Source of the DNA: JBBATK01 sp039810585
GTDB taxonomy: Bacteria > Bacteroidota > Ignavibacteria > Kapaibacteriales > NICIL-2
Reading direction: 5' to 3'
Assembly (NCBI GenBank): GCA_039810585.1
Contig: JBDHXF010000066.1
Coordinates: 1-18,505 of the forward strand
DNA length: 18,505 nucleotides
This document shows positions 6,884 through 14,863 of this stretch, one piece after another. The notes beneath the pieces are model-generated. The model made no database searches. It was not told where the DNA came from and was given only the letters and a program-made list of their open reading frames with translations. Position 1 is the stretch's first letter; the number at the start of each line of letters is the position of its first letter. The position numbers were made by a program, and so were the translations under genes.

Positions 6884-8146
6884 TTAATATTCTTCGGTGT
6901 TGATGCGCTTGATTTGCGCGCCCAACGCCGTAAGCCGCTGCTCAAGTTTTTCGTAGCCTCGATCGAGATGGTAGATGCGGAGCACTTCGGTGTGACCTTC
7001 TGCCACCAATGCGGCAAGTACCAAACTGGCGCTCGCACGCAGATCACTAGACATCACAGTCGCTCCTTTGAGAGCCTTGCCTCCGTAGACAATTGCTGTG
7101 CTGTCCACCATTTCGATATTGGCACCAAGGCGAATGAGTTCCGGAACGTAACCGAATCTTGTCGTGTAAATGTTATCGGTGGTGCGACTCGTTCCGTTTG
7201 CCATGCACATAAACGCGGTCCACTGTGCCTGAACATCGGTTGGAAATCCGGGATACGGAGCGGTGGTGATGTGCGAGGGTTGAGGCGCGTCGCTCATCTC
7301 CAGCTCGATGGTATCGCCGGTTACGTCGATAGTGCAACCCACGTCTTCCAGACGACTGACGACGTCGGACAGATGGTAGGGATTGACGTTGGTCATGGTG
7401 ATCTTTCCTTTGGTCATTGCCGCAGCAATCAAGAACGTTGCAGCCTCAATGCGATCGGGAATGTTAGTCTCGTCAACCGGGTGCAGGGTGTCGACGCCCT
7501 CAATTTCGAGTTTGGTGGTTCCAATGCCTTCGATGCGCGCACCCATGCGAACAAGCATGCGAGCCAACGCTGTGACTTCCGGCTCCAATGCCGCGTTTGT
7601 GAGCACGCTGGTGCCTTTGGCAAGTGTGGCTGCCATCATCACGTTGACGGTAGCGCCGACGGAGGAGATGTCGAAATGGATTTTTGCACCGTGTAGTTTC
7701 GTAGCCCTGGCATTGATATAGCCCGAGTCGAGTTCAATGGTGGCTCCTAGTTTCTCCATCCCCTTGAGGTGCAGGTCGACAGGACGGGGACCAAAGGCAC
7801 AGCCTCCGGGAAGTGAGATTTTTGCCTCACCCCAACGTGCAAGCAATGGCCCTAAGGCATAGATCGATGCCCGCATTTTCTTGACGTGTTCGTAGGGCGC
7901 CTCAAAAGAGGTGATCGTACTGGAGTCTAAGAATAACTCATTGTTGTTGAGTTCAGCGTGGACGCCCATAGAACCGAAGAGTCGTGAAAAAGTCCACACG
8001 TCTCGAAGATTCGGAGCATTGGCGATACGGTAAATTCCCGGAGCAAGGAGCGATGCGGGAATGAGAGCGAGGAGGGCATTCTTGGATCCGGCTACGGCAA
8101 CCTTGCCCGTGAGGCGGTTTCCGCCTTCGATAACAAATTTATCCAT
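6884..8146 (-). CDS. murA: UDP-N-acetylglucosamine 1-carboxyvinyltransferase
   Basis: MurA transfers enolpyruvate from PEP to UDP-GlcNAc, the first committed step of peptidoglycan synthesis, in the cytosol. This 420-residue copy has normal length and a full set of active-site residues: Lys22-Asn23 (AGSKNALL), Arg92 (MRASIYALGP), the catalytic-loop cysteine Cys116 (LPGGCAFGPRPVDLHL), Asp304 (YPGFPTD) and Arg396 (YHLDRGYE). The cysteine, the target of fosfomycin, is retained, so intrinsic resistance by Cys-to-Asp replacement is not expected. The ATG at 8146 gives the usual MDKFVIEGG start. It heads a minus-strand envelope cluster with the EnvC-like and Plug genes; whether all three share a transcript is not certain because of the hairpin between the first two. 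Confidence 0.97.
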   Translation of the reverse strand: MDKFVIEGGNRLTGKVAVAGSKNALLALIPASLLAPGIYRIANAPNLRDVWTFSRLFGSMGVHAELNNNELFLDSSTITSFEAPYEHVKKMRASIYALGPLLARWGEAKISLPGGCAFGPRPVDLHLKGMEKLGATIELDSGYINARATKLHGAKIHFDISSVGATVNVMMAATLAKGTSVLTNAALEPEVTALARMLVRMGARIEGIGTTKLEIEGVDTLHPVDETNIPDRIEAATFLIAAAMTKGKITMTNVNPYHLSDVVSRLEDVGCTIDVTGDTIELEMSDAPQPSHITTAPYPGFPTDVQAQWTAFMCMANGTSRTTDNIYTTRFGYVPELIRLGANIEMVDSTAIVYGGKALKGATVMSSDLRASASLVLAALVAEGHTEVLRIYHLDRGYEKLEQRLTALGAQIKRINTEEY

Positions 8147-8174
8147 GCTAAAAGTTCAGTCGTTCACTGGTGGA

Positions 8175-8215
8175 GACGTCGCAGACTGACGTCCATTTGC
8201 TGCAGTGCAAAAATA
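8175..8215 (-). promoter_or_regulatory. Candidate murA promoter and GACGTC direct repeat
   Basis: On the minus strand TATTTTTG (plus 8208-8215) is a full match to the Bacteroidetes -7 consensus TAnnTTTG, about 62 bp upstream of the murA start. No clear TTG sits at the -33 position. Between it and murA, GACGTC occurs twice (8175-8180 and 8188-8193) with a 13-bp pitch; each is itself palindromic. The location, just downstream of the candidate start point, would suit an operator. Confidence 0.35.
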
Positions 8216-8314
8216 GGCCATAAGCGCCTCGGATCTGGCTTTTTTCCACCTGGGTGTTGGGACAAGGCCACTTTTCAAAAGCGACTTCATTGCATGCGCT
8301 TCACCGACCAATGC

Positions 8315-8387
8315 TCAGCTCAGTTCTCAGCTCAGTTCTCTGACTAATTCTCAGTCCGGTTCTCAGCCCGGTTTTCTGGCTCGGTTC
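8315..8387. repeat. Degenerate 12-bp tandem repeat across a stop codon
   Basis: Six units follow consensus TCAGYYCRGTTC on the plus strand: 8315-8326 and 8327-8338 are identical (TCAGCTCAGTTC), then 8339-8350, 8351-8362, 8363-8374 and a 13-bp unit 8375-8387. The stop codon of the ATPase-TPR gene (8363-8365) lies inside the array, so the last residues (NRARKPG) are encoded by it. The array is probably the product of replication slippage. Unit length 12 keeps the reading frame. Confidence 0.75.
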
Positions 8388-10870
8388 AATTCTTGAAATC
8401 CGCTTTCGATCATTTCGATGCTCTGTCGTGCGTTCATACTTTCGGCACGTTGCCGTGCGTTGTGCAGCAGTGTTTCAGCCTCGTCGAAGCGACGGAGAAA
8501 CACATAGTGCATGGCTAAACCGTAATCGGCATTGACCATCCACATCGCATCCTGAACGGAAGCAAAGGTGGCGCGAGCTTCCTCATGTGCAGCGCCGGCC
8601 TCGTCGTAAGAGCCGAGCTGATCTAGGCACGAGCCCAGAGCGTGGAGGGCGATGCCTAAGCCCAGCACATCGGAACAGCCTCGCTTCAGTTGCACGCTCT
8701 TTTGGAAGTAGTCGAGCGCCTCCGAGAAGCGTTGTTGGTCGTAGAGGGTGACGCCGAGGTTTGTGGTACGAGACGCCTCGCCGTCCACGTCACCGATGCG
8801 AATATCGATCTCCCTGGCTTGCTGAAAGCACGTCAATGCCTGCTCGTAGTGATGCAGATCCTTGTGCACGATGCCGAGTACATTGAGGGCGCGAGTAAGA
8901 CCTTGTAGGTGACCAATACGACTAAAAATTTCGATGGCTTCTTCGATCGCCAGTTTTGCTTCGACGAGCTGTTGACGAGTGCTGTACACTCTGCTGAGGT
9001 TCACAAGAGCGCTGGCTCGGCGTTTTTCCATGGACGGCGCTTGCGCGTAGTCAATCGCCTTGCGATAACAGGCTTCGGCGGTCGCAAAATCTCCATCAGT
9101 TTCATAGGCGATGCCCATCATAGACTGCGCCCCCGCCATGCCTTCCGTGTACGAGATGTCCGTTGCGCGCTGTATTGCCGTATCGCACAATTCGCGGAAC
9201 TCGGTCATTCGAAACTGTCGCGCTGCCACAGATGCTCTTCGCAGAAGACAGTCAATGTCGTTTTGTTGGTCGCCGGCTAAAGCGTAGTCGTGCTCTGCTG
9301 CTCTCAAACACCTCGCTGCATCGTCCAGTTCGTCGCGAAGGATGTGCAGTTCTGCGCGGAGTTCCAGGGATTGCGCGCGAAGGGAGTGCGTGGTTGTATT
9401 ATGTTCAAGCGACCTAATAACGGTATCGGCTTCGTCCAATGCCGTAACCCAGGCGTGCTGACTGTACACTCTCGATGCTTGTTCGGCTATCGCGATCCAC
9501 GCTTCGGCACAGAGCTGCCAGTTTGCCGTTTCTCGGGCATGCACGGCAAGACGTGAGGCCCATTGGACGCGTAGAGTCTTTCGTTGTGGATCGTTCCACA
9601 ACGGTTCCAGCACCTCGACATGCTGAGCGTGCACGAGCTCCCGTTCTTCCTGTCCAAGGGATTGGTAAAGAATGTCGCGCAACATGGTATGACGGAAGCG
9701 GTATCGTGAGCTTTGGGTGGCATAGACCTCAGCCTTGCCCAACGACTCAATCAATGCACTATCGTGCTCAATCAGGCGCAGCGTTTGGAGCAACTTGAGC
9801 GGCGGATGACCGCTGACACGCTGCAGCATGAGTGAGCTGAACTCTTCACCTTCTACACTTGCATAGCGTAGAAGCTCAATACTCTCACGGTCAATAAGCG
9901 AAAGGCGCTGCTCCAACACCGCCCGTATTGTTGAGGGAATCGGTAGGTGCGAAATGTCGTTGTCTTTCACCTCACCACTGTCCTTCTTCAAATACCCTTT
10001 GTCCTCCAACTCTCGCAACCAGCTTTGAACAAACAGGGGGTTTCCGCCACTGGAGTGGGCAATGAAGTGTTCGAGATCATCGTTGTCGCGGTAATGGTCG
10101 CCGTAACGCTCGCGGAACAGTTTGTCAATATCGTCAGGCGTCAGCGGTGGCACCGCAAACTCATCAATCAAGGAGTACCGCATCAACTCGTGATGAATGG
10201 TGTGCAGGGAAGAGCCGGAACTTTGAGCGTCCGCTACTGTTGGAAGATCCCGGTACGCTACAACAAAGCACACGTTTGATCCGGCCAGTTGTCGCGCCGC
10301 GCTGAACAGCAGATTGAGTGATGACTCATCGGCCCAATGAACGTCGTCCAATGCCAGGATAAGCCGAGCTTTGGTGGCGGCTTCGCGGAGGACATTGATG
10401 TATTGTTGAAAGATCTGCTGCTGATTGAGCGCCTCGACTTCTTTGCCTTGCTCCTCGTTCACCGCACTCTTGTGTTCGCGGATCACATCGATGGTGTCGG
10501 AGGCTGACTCGATCACATCGCCAATCACCGGAATGAATTTCACCCAGGCTATGGCTAGACTTTTTACGAGCGACGGAACGTTGGCTTTGGTCTTGACGAG
10601 TACAAGTTGCGCGAGCAATTGAGCCCAGGGCTGCAAAGCCTCTACGGCACCAATGTTCTGACCCGCCAGTGGTGCCGAACATGCGGCCATGACACTGAGG
10701 ACGGGTACTTCAGCCTTCGCGAAGTGAGATTGCACCTGAAGAAGGATTTCCGCAAGGAGAGTCGACTTGCCCATGCCGGCCTCCGCACACAAGGCAATCA
10801 CCGGCGCGGCAGGTAGGGTGTCGGAACATAAGCGTTCGACAAGATTATGCAGGAGATCCTGACGAGTCAT
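8363..10870 (-). CDS. AAA/STAND-like ATPase with C-terminal TPR repeats
   Basis: This 835-residue predicted cytosolic protein has an N-terminal P-loop ATPase of the kind found in MalT-, AfsR- or cyclase-associated signalling proteins. Walker A is AEAGMGKSTLL (residues 29-39, Lys35) and Walker B is RLILALDDVHWAD (about 169-181). A hydrophobic stretch WVKFIPVIGDVIES lies around 109-122. A helical middle region follows, then about six TPR units over the last 260 residues (for example LVNLSRVYSTRQQLVEAKLA and RTTNLGVTLYDQQRFSEAL). No HTH, cyclase or other output domain is visible at either end, so it may act through a partner. It is flanked by short tandem repeats upstream (10905-10956) and at its 3' end (8315-8387). 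The start is the ATG at 10870, and there is no strong Shine-Dalgarno site. The specific role is unknown. Confidence 0.85.
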   Translation of the reverse strand: MTRQDLLHNLVERLCSDTLPAAPVIALCAEAGMGKSTLLAEILLQVQSHFAKAEVPVLSVMAACSAPLAGQNIGAVEALQPWAQLLAQLVLVKTKANVPSLVKSLAIAWVKFIPVIGDVIESASDTIDVIREHKSAVNEEQGKEVEALNQQQIFQQYINVLREAATKARLILALDDVHWADESSLNLLFSAARQLAGSNVCFVVAYRDLPTVADAQSSGSSLHTIHHELMRYSLIDEFAVPPLTPDDIDKLFRERYGDHYRDNDDLEHFIAHSSGGNPLFVQSWLRELEDKGYLKKDSGEVKDNDISHLPIPSTIRAVLEQRLSLIDRESIELLRYASVEGEEFSSLMLQRVSGHPPLKLLQTLRLIEHDSALIESLGKAEVYATQSSRYRFRHTMLRDILYQSLGQEERELVHAQHVEVLEPLWNDPQRKTLRVQWASRLAVHARETANWQLCAEAWIAIAEQASRVYSQHAWVTALDEADTVIRSLEHNTTTHSLRAQSLELRAELHILRDELDDAARCLRAAEHDYALAGDQQNDIDCLLRRASVAARQFRMTEFRELCDTAIQRATDISYTEGMAGAQSMMGIAYETDGDFATAEACYRKAIDYAQAPSMEKRRASALVNLSRVYSTRQQLVEAKLAIEEAIEIFSRIGHLQGLTRALNVLGIVHKDLHHYEQALTCFQQAREIDIRIGDVDGEASRTTNLGVTLYDQQRFSEALDYFQKSVQLKRGCSDVLGLGIALHALGSCLDQLGSYDEAGAAHEEARATFASVQDAMWMVNADYGLAMHYVFLRRFDEAETLLHNARQRAESMNARQSIEMIESGFQELNRARKPG

Positions 10871-10904
10871 ACACGTTCAAGTCGAAGAAGGAAAGATTCA
10901 TCAG

Positions 10905-10956
10905 TCCGTACAAGCATCTGTACAAGCTGTCTGTACAAGCTGTCTGTACAAGCTGT
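10905..10956. repeat. 13-bp tandem repeat upstream of the ATPase-TPR gene
   Basis: CTGTACAAGCTGT is repeated exactly three times (10918-10930, 10931-10943, 10944-10956), preceded by a diverged copy (CCGTACAAGCAT, near 10906-10917) and followed by a weaker one (CTGCACACACC). Each perfect unit contains the palindrome TGTACA. The block sits about 48-86 bp upstream of the ATPase-TPR start, in its likely promoter region. It may be a set of operators or a simple slippage product. Confidence 0.8.
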
Positions 10957-10993
10957 CTGCACACACCATACGACTAACCAGTGTTGCTGCCGG

Positions 10994-11479
10994 TTACACC
11001 GCCGCTACTGTACGAGAACGTACGGCAAAGACGATGGCAAGGACTAAAAATACAGCAGCGCCACCCACCCCCATGAGCACGCCGATGAACTGTTTTTCGT
11101 GAAATGCGCTCACCCAACTCTGTTTGGGCTGAGCTACATCAACTCGAATTGCCAGCACCATTCCCTTTGGAAAGCGAGCCACTTTGTTCGCCAATACATG
11201 TTCGTCAGTCACACCGGATGGTAGAATTTCGTTCCGCTGAGCCACATCGGTTCCACGATACTCCTGATCACCGTACGAGTATCGATAATCGACGAAGGTC
11301 AGAAAGGTGGTCTTAGCCACCGACTGAGCTGTGCGCACAATGCGCACGCTGTCTACCGTGGCCGACGCTCCCACCCACTGTCCGCGGAACATTTTCTCTT
11401 GCACTTCAGAGATGTCCGGTAGTACAAAAAACATCACGCTTAAAAAGGCGAGACCGAAAAACAAGATGCTCAATTTCAT
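10994..11479 (-). CDS. DUF3592-like membrane protein
   Basis: This 161-residue protein has a hydrophobic segment at each end (about residues 4-22, ILFFGLAFLSVMFFVLP, and 130-153, FIGVLMGVGGAAVFLVLAIV) around an extracytoplasmic beta-rich domain. The pattern WVGASATVDSVRI, then VDYRYSYGDQEYRGTDV, then RFPKGMVLAIRVDVAQPKQS matches the DUF3592 layout. Function is unknown for the family. It ends 123 bp before the ATPase-TPR start on the same strand, but the tandem-repeat block between them suggests separate promoters. It follows miaB with about 119 bp that include the second hairpin repeat. Confidence 0.75.
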   Translation of the reverse strand: MKLSILFFGLAFLSVMFFVLPDISEVQEKMFRGQWVGASATVDSVRIVRTAQSVAKTTFLTFVDYRYSYGDQEYRGTDVAQRNEILPSGVTDEHVLANKVARFPKGMVLAIRVDVAQPKQSWVSAFHEKQFIGVLMGVGGAAVFLVLAIVFAVRSRTVAAV

Positions 11480-11558
11480 GGTTGGTTGGGGTGTTCAGTG
11501 TCGGTGTAGGTGATGACAGAATGATGGTCGTAGCATCTGCATCGAATCTGTTCTGCAG

Positions 11559-11592
11559 TGTGACGCCGTCAGGCGGCACGAATAAAAAATCT
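11559..11592. repeat. Intergenic hairpin repeat, copy 2
   Basis: This element is TGTGACGCCGTCAGGCGGCA followed by CGAATAAAAAATCT. It differs from copy 1 (3024-3055) by one inserted C in the loop and a few changes in the A/T tail. It begins 7 bp past the miaB stop and lies about 80 bp upstream of the DUF3592 start. Orientation relative to the downstream minus-strand gene is the same as for copy 1. Confidence 0.6.
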
Positions 11593-11598
11593 CTTGAT

Positions 11599-12975
11599 TT
11601 ATTCCACGATACGACCAATCAGGGTCGCTGCTGAGCTTTGTTCAACGAGTACGGAAATGGTGTCGCCGACGATATAGGATGTCTGTTCGTTGTGTGGGAA
11701 GATCACAATTTTATTGCTGTCGGTGCGACCTTTCCACTCACTCGAGCTTCTTCGGCTTGGACCCTCCACCAGCACCTTGAAGGTCTTTCCGATTTCGGTC
11801 TTGTTAATCTCGTCACTGATAATGCGTTGCTGTTCGATGATTTCGTTCAGGCGTCGCGTCTTGACCTCCGCCGGAACATCATCGCCCATTTTCCATGCTT
11901 TGGTGTTCTCGCGTGCAGAGTAGTTGAACATGAAGGCACCTTCATAGCGGATTTCTCGCATGAGTTCAAAGGTCATACGGTGGTCTTCTTCGGTCTCCGT
12001 ACAAAAGCCGACGATGATATCGGTACTGAGCGCGCAATCAGGCATGGCCGTCTTGATGGCTTGAATGCGTTCCTTGTACTGCGCAACGCTGTAGTGACGA
12101 TTCATGAGCTGCAGGATGCGATCCGACCCGCTTTGCACGGGCAGGTGAATGTACTTGCAAATGTTGTCGTGGGTGGCCATCGTGGCAATGAGCTTGTCGC
12201 TCATGTCATAGGGATGCGAGGTGGTGTAGCGAATGCGCATCTCAGGCACCGCACGGGCACTGGCGTCGAGCAGGTCGGCAAAGTCCTTATTGGATACGTC
12301 GTCGCGATAGGAATTCACGTTCTGACCAAGAAGTGTGACTTCCTTGAAACCGTTGTCATATAATCCTTTGAGCTCATCGACGATGCCATCCATTCCGCGG
12401 GAGCGTTCACGACCGCGGGTGAAAGGCACCACACAGAAGGTGCAGAATTTGTCGCAGCCGCGCATGATGGACACCCATGCGCTGATGCCTTCGGTGCGCA
12501 GGGGGATGACGTCGTCGTAGGTCTCAACTCGCGACAATTTCACGGCTATACCTTGGTTTCCGCTGAGGGCATTTTCGATGAGTTCGGGAACGCGTCGGTA
12601 TTCGTCTGGACCGACAACGAGGTCAACCAAAGCGGCTTCGTTGAGCAGGCTATCGCGCAGACGTTCGGCCATGCAGCCAAGGACGCCCACCACGAGATCG
12701 TTCTTTTTCTTTTTGTAGCGACGAAGGTGTTTGAGGCGTTCGTGAATTTTCTTCTCGGCGTTGTCGCGAATGGCGCAGGTATTGAGCAGAATCACATCTG
12801 CATGGTCGGGAAGATCGGTCACCTCATAACCGTGTTTATGCATCACACCGCTGACGATTTCGCTGTCGCTCACGTTCATCTGGCAACCGTAGGTCTCCAC
12901 ATAGAGCTTGCGTCCGAGTTGCTGCTCGGATGCTACGGTGGTGTGTTCTCCCAGGACGGGCAAGTCTAAATTCAT
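11599..12975 (-). CDS. miaB: tRNA-2-methylthio-N6-dimethylallyladenosine synthase
   Basis: MiaB is a radical-SAM methylthiotransferase that converts i6A37 to ms2i6A37 in tRNAs reading UNN codons. This 458-residue copy is complete. The N-terminal UPF0004 domain holds cluster ligands Cys31 (YGCQMN), Cys67 (LLNTCAIRDNA) and Cys101 (VLGCMAERL). The radical-SAM motif MRGCDKFCTFCVVPFTRGRE carries Cys174, Cys178 and Cys181, and FTRGRERSR is diagnostic of MiaB over RimO or MtaB. A TRAM domain ends the protein (about 385-457). The loop IVGFCTETEEDH replaces the proteobacterial GFPGETEED, a variant known from FCB bacteria. The frame is open upstream to a TTG at 13002, but the ATG at 12975 gives a usual N-terminus. 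The terminator at 13067-13098 separates it from the upstream operon. Confidence 0.97.
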   Translation of the reverse strand: MNLDLPVLGEHTTVASEQQLGRKLYVETYGCQMNVSDSEIVSGVMHKHGYEVTDLPDHADVILLNTCAIRDNAEKKIHERLKHLRRYKKKKNDLVVGVLGCMAERLRDSLLNEAALVDLVVGPDEYRRVPELIENALSGNQGIAVKLSRVETYDDVIPLRTEGISAWVSIMRGCDKFCTFCVVPFTRGRERSRGMDGIVDELKGLYDNGFKEVTLLGQNVNSYRDDVSNKDFADLLDASARAVPEMRIRYTTSHPYDMSDKLIATMATHDNICKYIHLPVQSGSDRILQLMNRHYSVAQYKERIQAIKTAMPDCALSTDIIVGFCTETEEDHRMTFELMREIRYEGAFMFNYSARENTKAWKMGDDVPAEVKTRRLNEIIEQQRIISDEINKTEIGKTFKVLVEGPSRRSSSEWKGRTDSNKIVIFPHNEQTSYIVGDTISVLVEQSSAATLIGRIVE

Positions 12976-13066
12976 ACTGTCACTCCGAGGTCTTGCTTGC
13001 AATGGCGCGTGCCGACACCCACAATCCTTCGTCTCCGGTGCGGCGGATAGACTTGCAAATTACGAC

Positions 13067-13098
13067 AAAAAAAAGAGCCGCCTTGTTCGGGCGGCTCT
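13067..13098 (-). terminator. Rho-independent terminator of the ECF sigma operon
   Basis: On the minus strand AGAGCCGCC-(7-nt loop)-GGCGGCTCT forms a perfect 9-bp stem followed directly by a run of eight T. It lies 40 nt past the stop of the T9SS-domain membrane protein and about 90 nt before the miaB start, so it closes the upstream operon. Confidence 0.92.
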
Positions 13099-13137
13099 CG
13101 GGGATTCCTGTCGTTGCCACAAGCAGGAGATCAGATT

Positions 13138-14862
13138 TTACTCACCCAGAACGACGCGCTGTGACACTTTCTCGCCTGCATCGGTTGTGATGCAGAGCAA
13201 GTAGAAAGTAGCCGGCTGGTTGGATTCGCGATGGACACTGAGTGGAATCACGTGGTCACCGGCAGTGTAGGAACTGCCTTTGTCGATTTCGGCAACGAGG
13301 CGTCCGACGATATCGTACATCGCCACGCGTACTACCCGTGGCTCACGCAGTGTGATTTTTACACGCGTATCACTGCTCATAGAACCAAGTAACTCGGTGT
13401 CCTCAATCGCACCATTTGAGGTCGTACAAAAACTCATGTACTTGCAGCCGCGGTAGGAATCTTGAAGTTCCTTCAAGGCATCGGCGTTTCCTTGCTCCGC
13501 CAACACTTGCAAGGAGCGTTCACGAGGCAGGGCATTGAGAAACTCTTTGCTTGGATAGTACAGCAAGTACACAGGTGTTTTGCCGTCGGGGTGCACCACA
13601 ACGCTCACGCAACTGTCACGGTAGTTGAGAATATTCCTATCCGTGTTTTCCATTTTGTGCTCGGCGTTTACCGCTGCATCGCTGAATTCCATAATGCGGC
13701 CCGTGGCGTCGACGATGTACATGGGACGAAACGAGACCTTTGGACGGTCCGCATCGCGAATCACGGTATCGTTTGTCTTGCACCAATCAATGTGAATGGT
13801 ATTGTCTTGTCTGGACAAGTAGCGATCCACATGCATGCCCGCTTCCAAATACTTCGAACCATCATTGAAGTAGTAGTTGCCGTTCTTGTTTTCGATGCCG
13901 ATTGCATTGAGAAAATCGTCAGCCGTTAAGGCATTGCGGCTACCAACATCAATGGGTTTACCAATGGATCCATTCCCCATTGTGATACCGGACGGACCTC
14001 CGATGAGCTTTATCTCCGGTGAGCCTGTCGTTTCGATGTTCATGATCTTAATCGAATCGTGATCACAGAGAACAGCTTTTGTTGAGAACAAGGAGTCGGT
14101 AAAGATTCTTAACTCATTGTCCGCTGTAGCTCCGGAACGGACGATGGTGCCGTTGCTCGTTTTGTCCTTCGCATTTCGATTAATAACCAAAACCGTCTTT
14201 TTTGTGTGTTTTGTATCGCCCGCTGTGCTCATCATATTTTCACCACCGCTTAGCGTTATGGTGTTTTCTTCATGCACAGTGCCGGACGCACCGTTTGAAG
14301 TGGAGTCGATCGTTCTGTTGATGACGATAACGCGTCGCTGTCTTTTCGATGTGTCGTTGCATACCGGCGCGCAGTCTGCTTTTGTTTTGAAGACATGGAG
14401 TTGTAGAATTTGATGGTCGTCCGATTGCGGTTCTACAACCACCGTTTCGATTTTCGTCGAGTCTGTGCCGGGCGTCGAAACCTGCACGCTTTGCGCGGCA
14501 GAGTTTGCTGCATGTGCGGTCGGGTTTGCGACAACGACCGTTTGAGTGTTGCTGCTTGCACCTTGTTGGGTTGTGACAGCAACACGTGTGTTGGTCTCAC
14601 CTTTGGTTGCTTGTTCAGGCTGCATTTGCCAGAGCGCGATACTGAGGCCCGCGGCAGCCAGTGCTGTGCTGAGGGTCATAAGGATTGGTCCTTTCCGGAG
14701 TGATGAGAAGATGTGGAAGCGTGTGAACACGGTCGCGTCTGCAGCCCGAACGAGGTCACGTTTTGTATCTGTTTCAGTATAACTCGAATGTTCCGCAGCC
14801 GCTTTACGAAAGAGGCTGCGGAGCTGTTGTTCCTGTGTTTGGTTTGGCTTCATAGCTGGCAT
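13138..14862 (-). CDS. Membrane protein, anti-sigma-like, with T9SS sorting domain
   Basis: This is a protein of about 574 residues of unknown family. Residues 1-57 are polar and cytosolic-looking (QTQEQQLRSLFRKAAAEHSS). A single membrane segment follows (about 58-80, GPILMTLSTALAAAGLSIAL). A long Ser/Thr-rich exported region contains an internal duplication (177-204 and 223-253, both with VINR and TSNG). The last 77 residues (498-574) match the T9SS type A sorting domain: VVRVAMYDIVGRLVAEID, a GDHVIPL turn and ATFYLLCITTDAGEKVSQRV. It starts 1 nt after the ECF sigma stop (TGACATG), so translation is coupled. ATG at 14853 is an alternative start. Position and topology suggest an anti-sigma factor; no anti-sigma domain is certain. 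An ordinary T9SS cargo is unlikely given the N-terminal cytosolic part. Confidence 0.75.
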   Translation of the reverse strand: MPAMKPNQTQEQQLRSLFRKAAAEHSSYTETDTKRDLVRAADATVFTRFHIFSSLRKGPILMTLSTALAAAGLSIALWQMQPEQATKGETNTRVAVTTQQGASSNTQTVVVANPTAHAANSAAQSVQVSTPGTDSTKIETVVVEPQSDDHQILQLHVFKTKADCAPVCNDTSKRQRRVIVINRTIDSTSNGASGTVHEENTITLSGGENMMSTAGDTKHTKKTVLVINRNAKDKTSNGTIVRSGATADNELRIFTDSLFSTKAVLCDHDSIKIMNIETTGSPEIKLIGGPSGITMGNGSIGKPIDVGSRNALTADDFLNAIGIENKNGNYYFNDGSKYLEAGMHVDRYLSRQDNTIHIDWCKTNDTVIRDADRPKVSFRPMYIVDATGRIMEFSDAAVNAEHKMENTDRNILNYRDSCVSVVVHPDGKTPVYLLYYPSKEFLNALPRERSLQVLAEQGNADALKELQDSYRGCKYMSFCTTSNGAIEDTELLGSMSSDTRVKITLREPRVVRVAMYDIVGRLVAEIDKGSSYTAGDHVIPLSVHRESNQPATFYLLCITTDAGEKVSQRVVLGE

Positions 14863-14863
14863 G

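Noticed and set aside
6581..7696. 371-codon plus-strand reading frame
   Set aside because: It lies opposite murA and the EnvC-like gene, both with full family motifs; the plus-strand protein has no recognisable domain.
11800..12040. MiaB loop GFCTETEEDH as a damaged radical-SAM motif
   Set aside because: This variant is typical of MiaB from the Bacteroidetes/Chlorobi group and the cluster ligands are intact.
11638..12363. 241-codon plus-strand reading frame
   Set aside because: It is antisense to miaB, whose catalytic motifs are intact, and shows no domain of its own.
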